Of a stretch of 64,000 nt of DNA, positions 8,370-17,280 are shown one piece after another. Position numbers and translations under genes: made by a program. Below the pieces are notes generated by a model. The model was not told the DNA's origin. It saw nothing but the letters and a program-made list of their open reading frames with translations, and did no database searches. Position 1 is the stretch's first letter, and the number at the start of each line of letters is the position of its first letter. Source of the stretch: Sinomonas sp. ASV322 (GTDB lineage Bacteria > Actinomycetota > Actinomycetes > Actinomycetales > Micrococcaceae); contig NZ_JAVFJJ010000002.1 in assembly GCF_030908245.1 (NCBI RefSeq), forward strand, positions 310,001-374,000. Reading direction: 5' to 3'.

Positions 8370-9386
8370 ATGCTCAAGCTCATCCTCAAACGGTTCGGGG
8401 TCGCCGCCGCCACCATCCTCGGCGCGAGCCTGTTCTCCTTCTTCCTCCTCCGCAAACTGCCCGGCGACCCGGCGCGCCTCGTCGGCGGGGAGCTCGCGGA
8501 CGAGGCGACGATCGCGTCCCTGCGTCACTCCATGGGCCTCGACTCGCCGCTCCCGCAGCAGTTCTGGAACTACATCTCAGCTTCGTTCCACGGCGACCTC
8601 GGCTTCTCCTACTCGACCGGGCAGCCCGTGAGCGATCTCGTGCGGACGCGGCTCCCCGCGACGGTCGAGCTCGGCGTCACGGGCGTCGTGACGGCGGTCC
8701 TCCTCGCGACCGTCTTCGCGGCGATCGCGGTCTACCGCAAGAAGCGCGGCGCGGACGTGTCGCTGCGCGTCGCGTCCTCGCTTGCGATGGGCTCCCCGCC
8801 GTTCTGGCTCGCGCTCGTGGCCATCCTGCTCCTCTCCGTGAACCTCGGGATCTTCCCCGGGCCCGAGGGACGCCTCTCGCCGAGCCTCGCCCCGCCGCCC
8901 ACCGTCACGGGCTTCTACACAGTCGATTCGCTCCTGTCCGGCCAGTTCGGGACGTTCGTCGACGCCGCGCGGCACCTCATCCTGCCCGCGCTCACGATCG
9001 CCGTCGGCCCGTTCGCGTTCCTCAGCCGGCTGTTCCGCTCGCAGCTGCGCAACACGATGCGGGAGCCGTTCATCGTCGTCGCCCGCAGCCGCGGGCTCAC
9101 GCGCGGCTCGGTGTTCCTGCGCCACGCCGTGCCGAACTCGCTCCTCTCCCTCGTCGCGGCCACCGCGATGCTCACGGCCGAGACGATGACGGGAAGCGTG
9201 CTCGTCGAGAAGGTCTTCGGCTGGCCCGGCGTCGGTTCAATGACCGTCGACGCGATCCTGCAGAAGGACTTCGCCGTCGTGCAGGGCGTCATCCTGCTCA
9301 GCGCAACCCTCTACGTGACGGTGAGCTTCCTCGCGGACATCGTGTACGTCGTCGTCGATCCCCGCATCCGGGCAGGAGCCAAGTGA
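8370..9386 (+). CDS. ABC transporter permease, DppB/OppB type
   Basis: 338 residues. N-terminal helix with FFLLRKLPGDPARLV (the family's PGDP motif), then the transport domain with EAA loop (PFIVVARSRGLTRGSVFLRHAVPN) and a C-terminal FLADIVYVVVDPRIR. Partner of the upstream DppC-type subunit. It ends 1 base before the ATPase start, so it is tightly coupled. Confidence 0.92.
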   Translation: MLKLILKRFGVAAATILGASLFSFFLLRKLPGDPARLVGGELADEATIASLRHSMGLDSPLPQQFWNYISASFHGDLGFSYSTGQPVSDLVRTRLPATVELGVTGVVTAVLLATVFAAIAVYRKKRGADVSLRVASSLAMGSPPFWLALVAILLLSVNLGIFPGPEGRLSPSLAPPPTVTGFYTVDSLLSGQFGTFVDAARHLILPALTIAVGPFAFLSRLFRSQLRNTMREPFIVVARSRGLTRGSVFLRHAVPNSLLSLVAATAMLTAETMTGSVLVEKVFGWPGVGSMTVDAILQKDFAVVQGVILLSATLYVTVSFLADIVYVVVDPRIRAGAK

Positions 9387-9387
9387 C

Positions 9388-10452
9388 ATGACCACCGAAG
9401 GCAGCACAAGCACCATGTCCATCGACGCCGCCCGCACCCCCGCAGACCAGGAGACCCTCCTCGACGTGCGGGGACTGCGGACCGAATTCCAGACCTCCCG
9501 CGGACGCGTGGCCGCCGTGCGGGATGTGAGCTTCACGATCCGGCGGCGCGAACGCCTCGCGATCGTCGGCGAGTCCGGCTCGGGCAAGTCCGCCATGGCG
9601 ATGTCCATCGTGGGCCTCATCCAGCCTCCCGGACGGGTGACGGCCGGCGAGATCCGCCTCGGCGGGACAGATCTGCGCGGCCTCCCTGACCGGAAGCTCT
9701 CTGAGATCCGAGGGAACCGGATCTCGCTCGTGTTCCAGGACCCGATGAGCGCGTTCGACCCCATCCGCACGATCGGTGCGCAGATGATCGAGAACATCCG
9801 CGCGCACCAGCCCGTGAGCAAGGGCGCGGCGCGGCGGCAGGCGGCGGACCTCCTCGGCGAAGTCGGAGTCACGAACGCGTCAAGCCGGCTGGCCGACTAT
9901 CCGCACCAGTACTCGGGCGGCATGCGCCAGCGCGTCCTCATCGCGATGGCGCTCGCGAACTCACCCGAGCTGGTCATCGCCGACGAGCCGACGACGGCGC
10001 TCGACGTCACCACGCAGGCGCAGGTCCTCGAGCTCCTCGACAAGCTCGTGACAGACCGAGGCGCGGCGCTCATGCTCATCACGCACAACCTCGGGATCGT
10101 CGCGGGCTTCTGCGACACGGTCAAGGTCATGTACGCGGGGCAGCTCATCGAGGAGAGCGACAGCCGCGCGCTGTTCGCGGGCGCCGCCCACCCCTATTCG
10201 CGCGAGCTGCTCAAGTGCGTGCTCCGCACGGACCGCCGCCAGGACGGGCTGCTCTCGACCATCCCGGGGACGCTCCCCGACCCGACGCAGCCGTTCACGG
10301 GATGCTCGTTCGAGCCGCGGTGCCCGCTCGGCAAGGGCAACCCGCTCTGCCGCGGCACGGAGCCACCGGTCGTCGCCGTCGAGGGGCCCCACGGGACCCA
10401 ACTCGCGAAGTGCCATTTCGCCGGACAGCTCGAGCTCAAGGAGGAGCGATGA
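9388..10452 (+). CDS. ABC transporter ATP-binding protein, DppD/OppD type
   Basis: 354 residues: Walker A GESGSGKS, Q-loop FQDPMSAFDP, signature YSGGMRQR, Walker B LVIADEPTTALD, and the C-terminal oligopeptide-ATPase cysteine motif CSFEPRCPLGKGNPLC, which in this family binds an iron-sulfur cluster or metal. The ATG lies 1 base after the previous stop. It overlaps the next ATPase gene by ATGA. Confidence 0.93.
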   Translation: MTTEGSTSTMSIDAARTPADQETLLDVRGLRTEFQTSRGRVAAVRDVSFTIRRRERLAIVGESGSGKSAMAMSIVGLIQPPGRVTAGEIRLGGTDLRGLPDRKLSEIRGNRISLVFQDPMSAFDPIRTIGAQMIENIRAHQPVSKGAARRQAADLLGEVGVTNASSRLADYPHQYSGGMRQRVLIAMALANSPELVIADEPTTALDVTTQAQVLELLDKLVTDRGAALMLITHNLGIVAGFCDTVKVMYAGQLIEESDSRALFAGAAHPYSRELLKCVLRTDRRQDGLLSTIPGTLPDPTQPFTGCSFEPRCPLGKGNPLCRGTEPPVVAVEGPHGTQLAKCHFAGQLELKEER

Positions 10453-11594
10453 CCACCATCAACGACGACGGCGGCACGGTCCGCCCGGGCGACGGCGACG
10501 CCGTCGAACGCGGCATGCGCCTGGGCTCCGGCAGCGCCGTCGAGCGCGGCGCCCGCCCGCTGCTCGAAGTACACGGGCTTACGAAGACTTACCGCTCGAA
10601 GTCCGTGTCGGCGCGCCTGCGCCGCGCGAACGAGGTCAAGGCGCTCCGCGAGGTCTCCTTCGACGTCATGCGGGGCGAGACGCTCGGCCTCGTGGGCGAG
10701 TCGGGCTCGGGGAAGTCGACGGCCGCCTCGTGCGTCTTGCGCCTCACGGAGCCCGACTCGGGCAGTGTGACGTTCGACGGCGTCGACGTCCGGGCCCTCT
10801 CGAAGGCCGAGCTGCGCCGCCTCCGCTCGCGCATGCAGATCGTGTTCCAGGATCCCTACGGCTCTCTGGACCCACGTTTCTCGGTCCGCGAGCTCGTCGA
10901 GGAACCACTCCTCGTGCACGGCCTCCGCGATGAGAAGGCGCGGCGCGAACGGGCACTGCAGATGCTCGAGCGAGTGGGGCTCTCGGCCTCGCAGGCCGAG
11001 CTGAATGCCCACGCGTTCTCCGGCGGCCAGCGGCAGCGCATCGCGATCGCGCGGGCCCTCGTGCTCAACCCGGAACTCGTGGTCCTCGACGAGCCCGTGA
11101 CGGCCCTCGACGTTTCAGTGCAGGCGCAGGTCCTCAACCTGCTCACGGAACTTCAGAAGGAGCTGAACCTCACTTATCTCTTCATCGTCCACGACCTCGC
11201 GGTCGCCCAGTACCTGTGTCACCGCATCGCGGTCATGTACCTGGGCGAGATCGTCGAGATGGCGAGCTCTCAGGAGCTCTTCGACAACCCGCTCCATCCG
11301 TACACCGTCACGCTCCTCATGGCGGCTCCGGTCCCCGATCCGGACGTCATGGCGGGCCGCCGCACGGCTCTCGGGACCACCGCGCCGGCAGGCTCGAAGC
11401 CCGGGCCAGGCTGTCCCCTGCAGCCCCGGTGCCCCGTGGGCATGAACCGTCCCGAGTGCTCGAGCCAGCGGCCCCTGCTCCGCGAGGTCGCACCCGGCCA
11501 TCTGGTCGCGTGCCACTATCCCGGCGAGCTGAAGGCGGCCGTCGCGGCGCCGCTCGCCAATACCGCCATCCCCGAATCTCCGTTGAACCCCTGA
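10449..11594 (+). CDS. ABC transporter ATP-binding protein, DppF/OppF type
   Basis: 381 residues starting at ATG 10449, preceded by GGAGCG and overlapping the upstream stop. Walker A GESGSGKST, signature FSGGQRQRIAIARAL, Walker B LVVLDEPVTALD and the C-terminal motif CPLQPRCPVGMNRPEC. The first 35 residues are a non-conserved extension with two similar RGMRLGSGSAVERG-like stretches. Second ATPase of the heterodimer. Confidence 0.93.
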   Translation: MTTINDDGGTVRPGDGDAVERGMRLGSGSAVERGARPLLEVHGLTKTYRSKSVSARLRRANEVKALREVSFDVMRGETLGLVGESGSGKSTAASCVLRLTEPDSGSVTFDGVDVRALSKAELRRLRSRMQIVFQDPYGSLDPRFSVRELVEEPLLVHGLRDEKARRERALQMLERVGLSASQAELNAHAFSGGQRQRIAIARALVLNPELVVLDEPVTALDVSVQAQVLNLLTELQKELNLTYLFIVHDLAVAQYLCHRIAVMYLGEIVEMASSQELFDNPLHPYTVTLLMAAPVPDPDVMAGRRTALGTTAPAGSKPGPGCPLQPRCPVGMNRPECSSQRPLLREVAPGHLVACHYPGELKAAVAAPLANTAIPESPLNP

Positions 11595-11624
11595 ACCATC
11601 TATCGAGGCTAGGAAGGAATACCC

Positions 11625-13250
11625 ATGGCACGAAGCAAGCCTGCGCGCGGCCCCCTGTGGCGCGCCGCGATCGGCGTGACACTCGCCCTCGCCGCCGGCG
11701 CCCTCTCGGCGTGCAACGCATCGAGCTCCGCGAGCGCTCCGACGGCGAACCGGCCGTTCACCGTCAACTGGGCGACGAATATCACGAGCCTCGACCCAGC
11801 GTTCTCGTGCCCCGGTGACGAGAACAGCTTCGCGAGCAACTTCTACGGTCGCCTCGTCAAGCTCGCCACCACTGAGACGAGCCCCGGCGTGACGCAGATC
11901 GACCCCGACCCGAGCAAGGTCCAGCCAGACTTCGCGACGAAGTGGGACGTCTCCGACGGCGGCAAGACGTACACGTTCACGCTCCAGGCGGACAAGAAGT
12001 TCGCCAATGGCGACCCGCTCGACGCGGCGGCGGTCAAATATTCGCTCGACCGCACGCTCAAGATCGGTGCGTGCGGCGCGCTCTCGCTCCAGCTCGGCAT
12101 CACTCAGCCCCCGCTCATCACGGGAGTCGAGGCACCCAACGCGACGACCGTCGTCATCCATATGACTCAGCCGTACCCGGCGATCCTCTACAGCCTCGGG
12201 CAGAGCCGCGGCTCGATCTACGATCCCAAAGAAATCGAGGCCAACGGCGGCGTGCAGGCCAACTCGCCCAACCAGTGGCTTCAGAGCCACACGGCCAGCA
12301 GCAGCGGGCCCTACGTCCTCTCCGAGTACGTGCCGGGCAACCACGCGGTGCTCACGCGCAACGCCAACTATTACGGGACCCCCGCCCTTGAGCCGACCGT
12401 CCGCGTGAACTTCATCACGGCGGTACCCACTCTGCAGGTGCAGGCGCAGAGCCGCGAGGCCGACGTCACGCTGGGCCTCCCGCCGCAGGCGGTGAAGAAC
12501 CTGAGCACGCAGTCGTGCTGCAAGGTCATCACCGCGGACAGCCCCACTCCCGTGACCGTGTCGATGAACTACCAGGGCCCACTCACGAACAATGAGAAGT
12601 TCCGCGAGGCTCTCACCTATGCGGTCCCGTACAGCGACATCATCAGCAAGGTCGCGTACGGCTACGGCGACTCGTACTACGGGCCGGTCGTTCCCGGGAT
12701 GGCGGGCTACAACGCGTCGCTCGAGCCCGCGAGGGCCTACGACCCCGGCAAGGCGAAGCAGCTCATCGCGGAATCTGGCGTGAGCTCGCCGACGCTCGAT
12801 CTCATGATCAACCCGACGGCCCCGGGCGTCTCCGACATCGCCACGCTGCTTCAGTCGGCGTGGCAGCAGATCGGGGTCACCGTGAACATCGACGCGAAGC
12901 CCCCGGCGGACTTCACGACGCTGTTCAACCAGGGCAAGTACCAGTCCGCGCTGCTGTTCGAGAACAGCACGCCGATCGGCGGCTACGAGCTCCGCAAGAA
13001 GCTCACGTGCGGTGCAGCGACCAACAACCAGCACATCTGCATCCCGGGCACGATGCCGCTCCTCGACAAGCTCAACACCACGGCCGACCCCGCGGCCCAG
13101 CAGCCCATCGTCGACGCCCTCGTGCAGAAGTGGCTTGAGAACTCGCCGACGATCATCCTCTACCGGGCCAAGTTCACCGCCGTCGTAAGCCCTGACGTCA
13201 AGCACTTCGCCTACGCCCCCAACTTCCGCCTCGCGGACTGGGGCCGGTAG
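11625..13250 (+). CDS. ABC transporter substrate-binding lipoprotein (SBP family 5)
   Basis: 541 residues with signal peptide and lipobox LSAC (Cys 29), anchoring it outside the membrane. Family-5 features: NITSLDPAF near the start and FANGDPLDAAAVKYSLDR. A CCK pair and further cysteines suggest disulfides. Preceded by AAGGAA. Recognises the unknown substrate of this importer. Presence of two sugar-isomerase-like enzymes in the operon argues for a glycoside, opine or sugar-acid ligand rather than a plain peptide; this is an inference. Confidence 0.92.
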   Translation: MARSKPARGPLWRAAIGVTLALAAGALSACNASSSASAPTANRPFTVNWATNITSLDPAFSCPGDENSFASNFYGRLVKLATTETSPGVTQIDPDPSKVQPDFATKWDVSDGGKTYTFTLQADKKFANGDPLDAAAVKYSLDRTLKIGACGALSLQLGITQPPLITGVEAPNATTVVIHMTQPYPAILYSLGQSRGSIYDPKEIEANGGVQANSPNQWLQSHTASSSGPYVLSEYVPGNHAVLTRNANYYGTPALEPTVRVNFITAVPTLQVQAQSREADVTLGLPPQAVKNLSTQSCCKVITADSPTPVTVSMNYQGPLTNNEKFREALTYAVPYSDIISKVAYGYGDSYYGPVVPGMAGYNASLEPARAYDPGKAKQLIAESGVSSPTLDLMINPTAPGVSDIATLLQSAWQQIGVTVNIDAKPPADFTTLFNQGKYQSALLFENSTPIGGYELRKKLTCGAATNNQHICIPGTMPLLDKLNTTADPAAQQPIVDALVQKWLENSPTIILYRAKFTAVVSPDVKHFAYAPNFRLADWGR

Positions 13251-13264
13251 GCCGCGCTGGCCAG

Positions 13265-13322
13265 CCCGCCGTCGTCGTCCGGAAGTCGCCCGCCGCGAAG
13301 AGGCGCGGACGACGACGGCGGG
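13265..13322 (+). terminator. 17-bp perfect inverted repeat between the binding-protein and isomerase genes
   Basis: Arms 13265-13281 and 13306-13322 (outer bases CCCGCCGTCGTC / GACGACGGCGGG), 24-base loop. Lying 15 bases after the binding-protein stop and inside the operon, it is placed like the hairpins that stabilise or attenuate mRNA after binding-protein genes. There is no T-tract. Confidence 0.7.
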
Positions 13323-13370
13323 ACCCGCTCCCGCGCACCCTCGCCCCAGATCTTTTTCAAAGGAGAAGAG

Positions 13371-14435
13371 ATGAAAATCGGAGTCGACGGCCGGAAGATC
13401 CCCGGCGCCGCAGACCACACACCGCTCGAGATCCTCGACCACGCCGCCTCCCTCGGCATGGAGGGCGTCTACTTCCGCACCGTCCTCGACATCACGCCCA
13501 CTCTCGACCGCGGCGTGCTGCGGGAAGTACGCCAGCACGCGGACGCCCTCGGCCTATACCTCCAGATGGGCCTCGCGAAGGTCAACCCCTACGCCGCGGC
13601 GGAGGCGCCCGAAGTCCGGGTTCTCGGCGAAGGGGACTACACCCTGGGCATAGCGAGGATGATGGAGGCGTGCCGCGAGGGGGCCGGCTGCGGGGAGCTG
13701 TGGGCGGCGTGCGGCAACTACAAGCCGAATCTTCCGGGCTACTACGCGAACGACCGCTTCCGGACCGATGCTCCGTGGCCCGACCAGCTCATGGCGATCG
13801 AGAAGTTCCTCCACCAGCTCGCCCCGACGGCCCGCGACCTCGACGTGCACATCAACATCGAGACGCACGAGGAGATCACGACCACCGAGGTCGTGCGGCT
13901 CGTCGAATCAGTCGGGCCCGACGTCCTGGGCATCACCCTCGACACGGCGAACGTCCTCGCCCGAGGAGAGGATCCGATCGCGGCCACGCGCCGCGCGGCG
14001 CCGTATGTCCGGGCCACGCACCTGCGCGACTCCGTCCTCGCGATCACCGACTTCGGGCTGGCCCGCAGCTTCTCGCCGTGTGGGCTCGGCGTCATCGATT
14101 GGGACGGCGTATTGGGCACCCTGTGGGAGCACAACCCCGAGCTGTGGGCGTCGATCGAGCCGGCCGCTCCGACGATGCAGATGCCGATCGGCCTCTCCGA
14201 CGAGACGTGGCGCGCCCTCCACCCCGATCTCGATCCGGACGAGGTCGCCGAACTGGTGCGCCTCGCGCGCGACTACGACGAGCGGGCGCTCCGGGGCGAG
14301 GTGCCGACCATCGCCGAGTTCCGGGCGCAGCCGTACGACGGCGAGGCGTTCGTCCGGCGGAGCGCCGAGCATCTGCGGGCCGTGCTGGCGCGCGTCGAGG
14401 GGCGGGCCGCGCGGCACGTGGCAGCGCGGGGCTGA
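13371..14435 (+). CDS. Sugar phosphate isomerase/epimerase-like TIM-barrel protein (second copy)
   Basis: 354 residues, paralogue of the protein at 6514 (shared THEEITTTEVVRLVES / THEDLSSHEVLRLVDE and ITLDTANVLARGEDP / VSLDVANLVVRGEDP segments and the C-terminal DYDERALRGEVPTIAEF-like stretch). AAGGAGAAG precedes the ATG. Probable divalent-metal enzyme acting on the imported compound; keeping two diverged copies in one operon suggests two successive epimerase/isomerase steps or two related substrates. Confidence 0.78.
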   Translation: MKIGVDGRKIPGAADHTPLEILDHAASLGMEGVYFRTVLDITPTLDRGVLREVRQHADALGLYLQMGLAKVNPYAAAEAPEVRVLGEGDYTLGIARMMEACREGAGCGELWAACGNYKPNLPGYYANDRFRTDAPWPDQLMAIEKFLHQLAPTARDLDVHINIETHEEITTTEVVRLVESVGPDVLGITLDTANVLARGEDPIAATRRAAPYVRATHLRDSVLAITDFGLARSFSPCGLGVIDWDGVLGTLWEHNPELWASIEPAAPTMQMPIGLSDETWRALHPDLDPDEVAELVRLARDYDERALRGEVPTIAEFRAQPYDGEAFVRRSAEHLRAVLARVEGRAARHVAARG

Positions 14436-14459
14436 GCCGGGGTCTGGCCACGCTCCCGT

Positions 14460-14543
14460 CCGGTTGCGAAGTTCCAATCAGTCGGCGCCGCGGCGTGTCG
14501 CGCCGCGACTCGGTTTCGGGGCGGAAGAAACGGACGGGGGCGC
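14460..14543. repeat. Family B dispersed repeat, copy 1
   Basis: Begins CCGGTTGCGAAGTTCCAATC and ends GGAAGAAACGGACGGG, with a GC-rich dyad (GGCGCCGCGGCG / CGCGCCGCG) between. It aligns end to end with 49426-49513. It sits in the 137-bp gap before the Nudix gene. Confidence 0.75.
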
Positions 14544-14572
14544 GGCGCCGCGGCCAGCCGTAGCCTGAACTC

Positions 14573-15070
14573 ATGACCGTCCGCAGCGCTGGCCTCCTCC
14601 TGTACCGCCGCATCGCTGGGGCGAGCCCGGCCGCGGAGGGCGTCGAGGTCTGGATCGCGCACATGGGCGGCCCGTTCTGGGCCCGCAAGGACGCCCACGC
14701 CTGGTCGATCCCGAAGGGCGAGTTCGCCGAGCCCGAGGATCCGCTTGCGGCCGCGATCCGCGAGTTCACGGAGGAGATCGGCACGGCGCCGCCGTCCGCG
14801 GAGTACCGCCTGCTGGGCGAGTTCCGCCAGCCGTCGCGCAAGGTCATCACGGTCTTCACGGCCGAGGCGGACTTCGCGCCCGAGCGCATCGAGAGCAACA
14901 CGTTCCCACTCGAATGGCCCAAGGGATCGGGCCGCGTCGAGCACTTCCCCGAGATCGACGACGCGGCGTGGTTCGCGCTGCCCGACGCGCGGGAGAAGCT
15001 CGTCTCGGGCCAACTCCCGATTCTCGATGCCCTCCTCCAGGAGATCAGTGGCGCCTCTCCGGGGGCATGA
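14573..15070 (+). CDS. Nudix hydrolase
   Basis: 165 residues. Complete Nudix box from GEFAEPEDPLAAAI to REFTEEIGT, matching G-x5-E-x7-RE-U-x-EE-x-G-U. It is preceded by AWSIPKG, typical of the NTP pyrophosphohydrolase group that includes bacterial relatives of Ap4A hydrolases. Cytosolic; hydrolyses a nucleoside diphosphate linked to an unknown group. Monocistronic between repeat DNA and the LCP gene. Confidence 0.9.
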   Translation: MTVRSAGLLLYRRIAGASPAAEGVEVWIAHMGGPFWARKDAHAWSIPKGEFAEPEDPLAAAIREFTEEIGTAPPSAEYRLLGEFRQPSRKVITVFTAEADFAPERIESNTFPLEWPKGSGRVEHFPEIDDAAWFALPDAREKLVSGQLPILDALLQEISGASPGA

Positions 15071-15123
15071 ACCGCGGCCGACGGACCATTGCTCACAGCG
15101 AGAACTGATGTCATGGTGGCGCC

Positions 15124-16251
15124 ATGAGCGACGCAGCTGGTGCTCAACCCCCTGATGACGCGGCACGAAGCCGACTTCGGCGGCGCCTGATCGCCGCCGC
15201 GGCAGCGCTCATCCTGGCCGGGGGCGCGGTCTTCGCAACGTTCATCGTCACTTCACAGCGCTCTGCCCCGCCGACGGCGACACCCAGTTCCACGAGCCCG
15301 AGCCCGAGCCCGAGCCCAAGCCCGAGCGCGACACCGACGCCAACCCCGACGCCAACCCCCACGCCTCCACCGCCGCCACCGCCCCCATCTCTTCCGGACT
15401 TGCCTCACACGCCGATGAACATCTTGGTGCTCGGAAGCGATATCGCCGGAAGCGCGCGCGAGGCGACGGAACGCCAAGAGGCCACCGGCGAACACGAGCC
15501 CCAAGATGCAGACACGATCATGCTGATCCACATTCCGGCCGACCGGCACAAGGTCTTCGGGATTTCGATCATGCGCGACAACTGGGTGAACATCCCGGGC
15601 TATGGCGTCATGAAGATCAATGCGGGCCTTCAGCTGGCCGGGCCCAAGCTCGTTGTCGCCACCGTTGAATCCTTGCTGCACACCCACATCGACCATTACG
15701 TGATGACGGACTTCGGCGGCTTCAAGGCCTTCGTCGATGCCGTCGGCGGAATCGACGTCGACGTCCCAGTGCCCTTCACCTCAACCGTGCCCTACACGGC
15801 AACCTTCGAGACCCAGCACACCTTCACGAAGGGCGTGAACAGGTTGGACGGGGAAGCCGCCCTCCAATTCGTCCGCGAACGCCATGCCTTCCCTGACGGC
15901 GACTATCAACGAGTGCGCAACCAGCAGGCGTTCGTCCGCGCGATGATGGCCCTCATCCTCAGCTCGGGCAGGGCGCGCGATGCGGTCAATGCGATCGCCC
16001 TCATCGCCCTGGCCTCGCCCGTTCTCACGGTGGACTCCGGCTTCGACCCGACCGCGATGGCGGCCCTGGCGTACGCCCTGCGCGGGACCGATCCCGCCGC
16101 AGCGGTGTTCTTCACCCTGCCCACGGCCGGCACGGGCTTCTCCGCGGGCGGCCAGTCCATCGTGCTCCCCGACTACGGCGGAATCGAGGAGGTTGCCGCG
16201 GCCTTGGCGGCAGACGGACTGGACGACTACGCCGCGGCCCACGGCCTGTGA
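15124..16251 (+). CDS. LytR-CpsA-Psr (LCP) family cell-envelope ligase
   Basis: 375 residues: cytosolic basic start, one membrane helix (about residues 22-44), a Ser/Thr/Pro linker ([27 protein letters not shown]) and an extracytoplasmic LCP domain (NILVLGSDIAG, DADTIMLIHIPADRHKVFGISIMRDNWV, LDGEAALQFVRERHAF, DYQRVRNQQ) with the conserved Asp and Arg residues. This family transfers polyisoprenoid-linked glycopolymers to peptidoglycan. Target polymer unknown. Confidence 0.9.
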   Translation: MSDAAGAQPPDDAARSRLRRRLIAAAAALILAGGAVFATFIVTSQRSAPPTATPSSTSPSPSPSPSPSATPTPTPTPTPTPPPPPPPPSLPDLPHTPMNILVLGSDIAGSAREATERQEATGEHEPQDADTIMLIHIPADRHKVFGISIMRDNWVNIPGYGVMKINAGLQLAGPKLVVATVESLLHTHIDHYVMTDFGGFKAFVDAVGGIDVDVPVPFTSTVPYTATFETQHTFTKGVNRLDGEAALQFVRERHAFPDGDYQRVRNQQAFVRAMMALILSSGRARDAVNAIALIALASPVLTVDSGFDPTAMAALAYALRGTDPAAAVFFTLPTAGTGFSAGGQSIVLPDYGGIEEVAAALAADGLDDYAAAHGL

Positions 16252-16258
16252 CAAGATC

Positions 16259-16558
16259 TCACTCGAGCCGGATGGTGACGTTCTTGAACCCGCTGAGGTC
16301 GAGGATCAGCCGGCCTTCGCGCTCGTCGAGACGGAGGAGCACAGCCCCGCACGACGGGCAGCGAAGGATCTTGGCGGGCGCGTTGACGTACAGCCGGGCC
16401 TCGGCGATGGCGCCCTCCGCCCCGCAACCGCCGCACGTGCCGAGCGCGGCGGTGATGTCGATCGAGAAGACCTCGGACAGGGGGCCGGCGAGCGCGTTGC
16501 CGTCGAGGTAGTCGTCTTCGAGGGCCTGCGCGCGGGGCTGGCCCGTCCACACGTTCAC
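16259..16558 (-). CDS. Small zinc-ribbon protein (DUF6510-like)
   Basis: 99 residues with two CxxC pairs (CGGC and CPSC, about 28 residues apart) that can hold one zinc or iron. Third gene of a three-gene unit after the molybdopterin oxidoreductase and flavin reductase; it overlaps the upstream gene by 4 bases (ATGA). The constant company suggests an accessory or electron-transfer role. The family name is from memory and the role is inferred. Confidence 0.75.
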   Translation of the reverse strand: MNVWTGQPRAQALEDDYLDGNALAGPLSEVFSIDITAALGTCGGCGAEGAIAEARLYVNAPAKILRCPSCGAVLLRLDEREGRLILDLSGFKNVTIRLE

Positions 16559-17280
16559 GATGTTCCTCCCATCCCCCCGTACCGCTCCGTCTTGATGCGG
16601 TCCGGGGCGTGGCCGAGATCGAGGAGCCAGCCCGAGACCGCCTCGACGAAGCCGGTGGCGCCGCAGATGAACACGGCCGGGTCAGAGCCGCCGTCGAGCA
16701 CGTGCCGCGCGAGCGTTCCCTTGTCGAGCCGGCCCGCGGGCTCGCCGTCGGGCGCCTTCCGCGTGTAGACATACGTGACGTCGAAGGTCTCGCGCTCCGC
16801 GAGCGATTCGAGCTCCTCGCGGTAGAACACCGACTCCGGGCTGCGCACGGAATAGAGGAGCCGGAACGGCGCGGGGTGTGCGGCGGCCGCGTGCGCCCGC
16901 GCCATGGCCATAAGGGGCACGACGCCGGAGCCCCCTCCGATGAGCTGAACCGGCCCGGAATCCTCGGCCCGCCACACGAACCAGCCTCCGACGGGGCCGC
17001 GCACCTCGAGCTGATCGCCGACGGCGAGATCCCGCACGAGATACGGGGAGACCTCGCCGTCGGGCAGTTCCTCGACGGTGATCTCGAATCCGTCGGGCGT
17101 CGCCCCGGCGACGGAGTACGAGCGGACAGCCTGGTAGCCGTCCGGGGCCGTGAGGCGGATGTCGATGTGCTGCCCCGCGAGGGCAGGGACGGGTGCGGGG
17201 AGGCGCAGGCGGATCGTGCGCGCCGTCGTCGTCTCCTCCCGAAGGCCGACGACGTCGGCGGCCTTCCATGCGCCGCTCAC
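16555..17280 (-). CDS. FAD/NAD(P)-binding ferredoxin-reductase-type oxidoreductase
   Basis: 241 residues: flavin-binding beta barrel (RSYSVAGATPDGFEITVEELPDGEVSPYL), glycine-rich NAD(P) site (LIGGGSGVVPLMAM) and C-terminal CGATGFVE. It lacks a 2Fe-2S domain, so it passes electrons to a separate partner. It overlaps the molybdopterin oxidoreductase gene by 4 bases, which makes that enzyme (or the zinc-ribbon protein) the likely partner. Confidence 0.9.
   Translation of the reverse strand: MSGAWKAADVVGLREETTTARTIRLRLPAPVPALAGQHIDIRLTAPDGYQAVRSYSVAGATPDGFEITVEELPDGEVSPYLVRDLAVGDQLEVRGPVGGWFVWRAEDSGPVQLIGGGSGVVPLMAMARAHAAAAHPAPFRLLYSVRSPESVFYREELESLAERETFDVTYVYTRKAPDGEPAGRLDKGTLARHVLDGGSDPAVFICGATGFVEAVSGWLLDLGHAPDRIKTERYGGMGGTS

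Noticed and set aside
11115-13538. Long minus-strand open frame of about 800 codons opposite the ABC ATPase and binding-protein genes
   Set aside because: Arg/Gly/Val/Glu-rich composition typical of the antisense frame of GC-rich genes; it spans two well-supported plus-strand genes and an intergenic gap.
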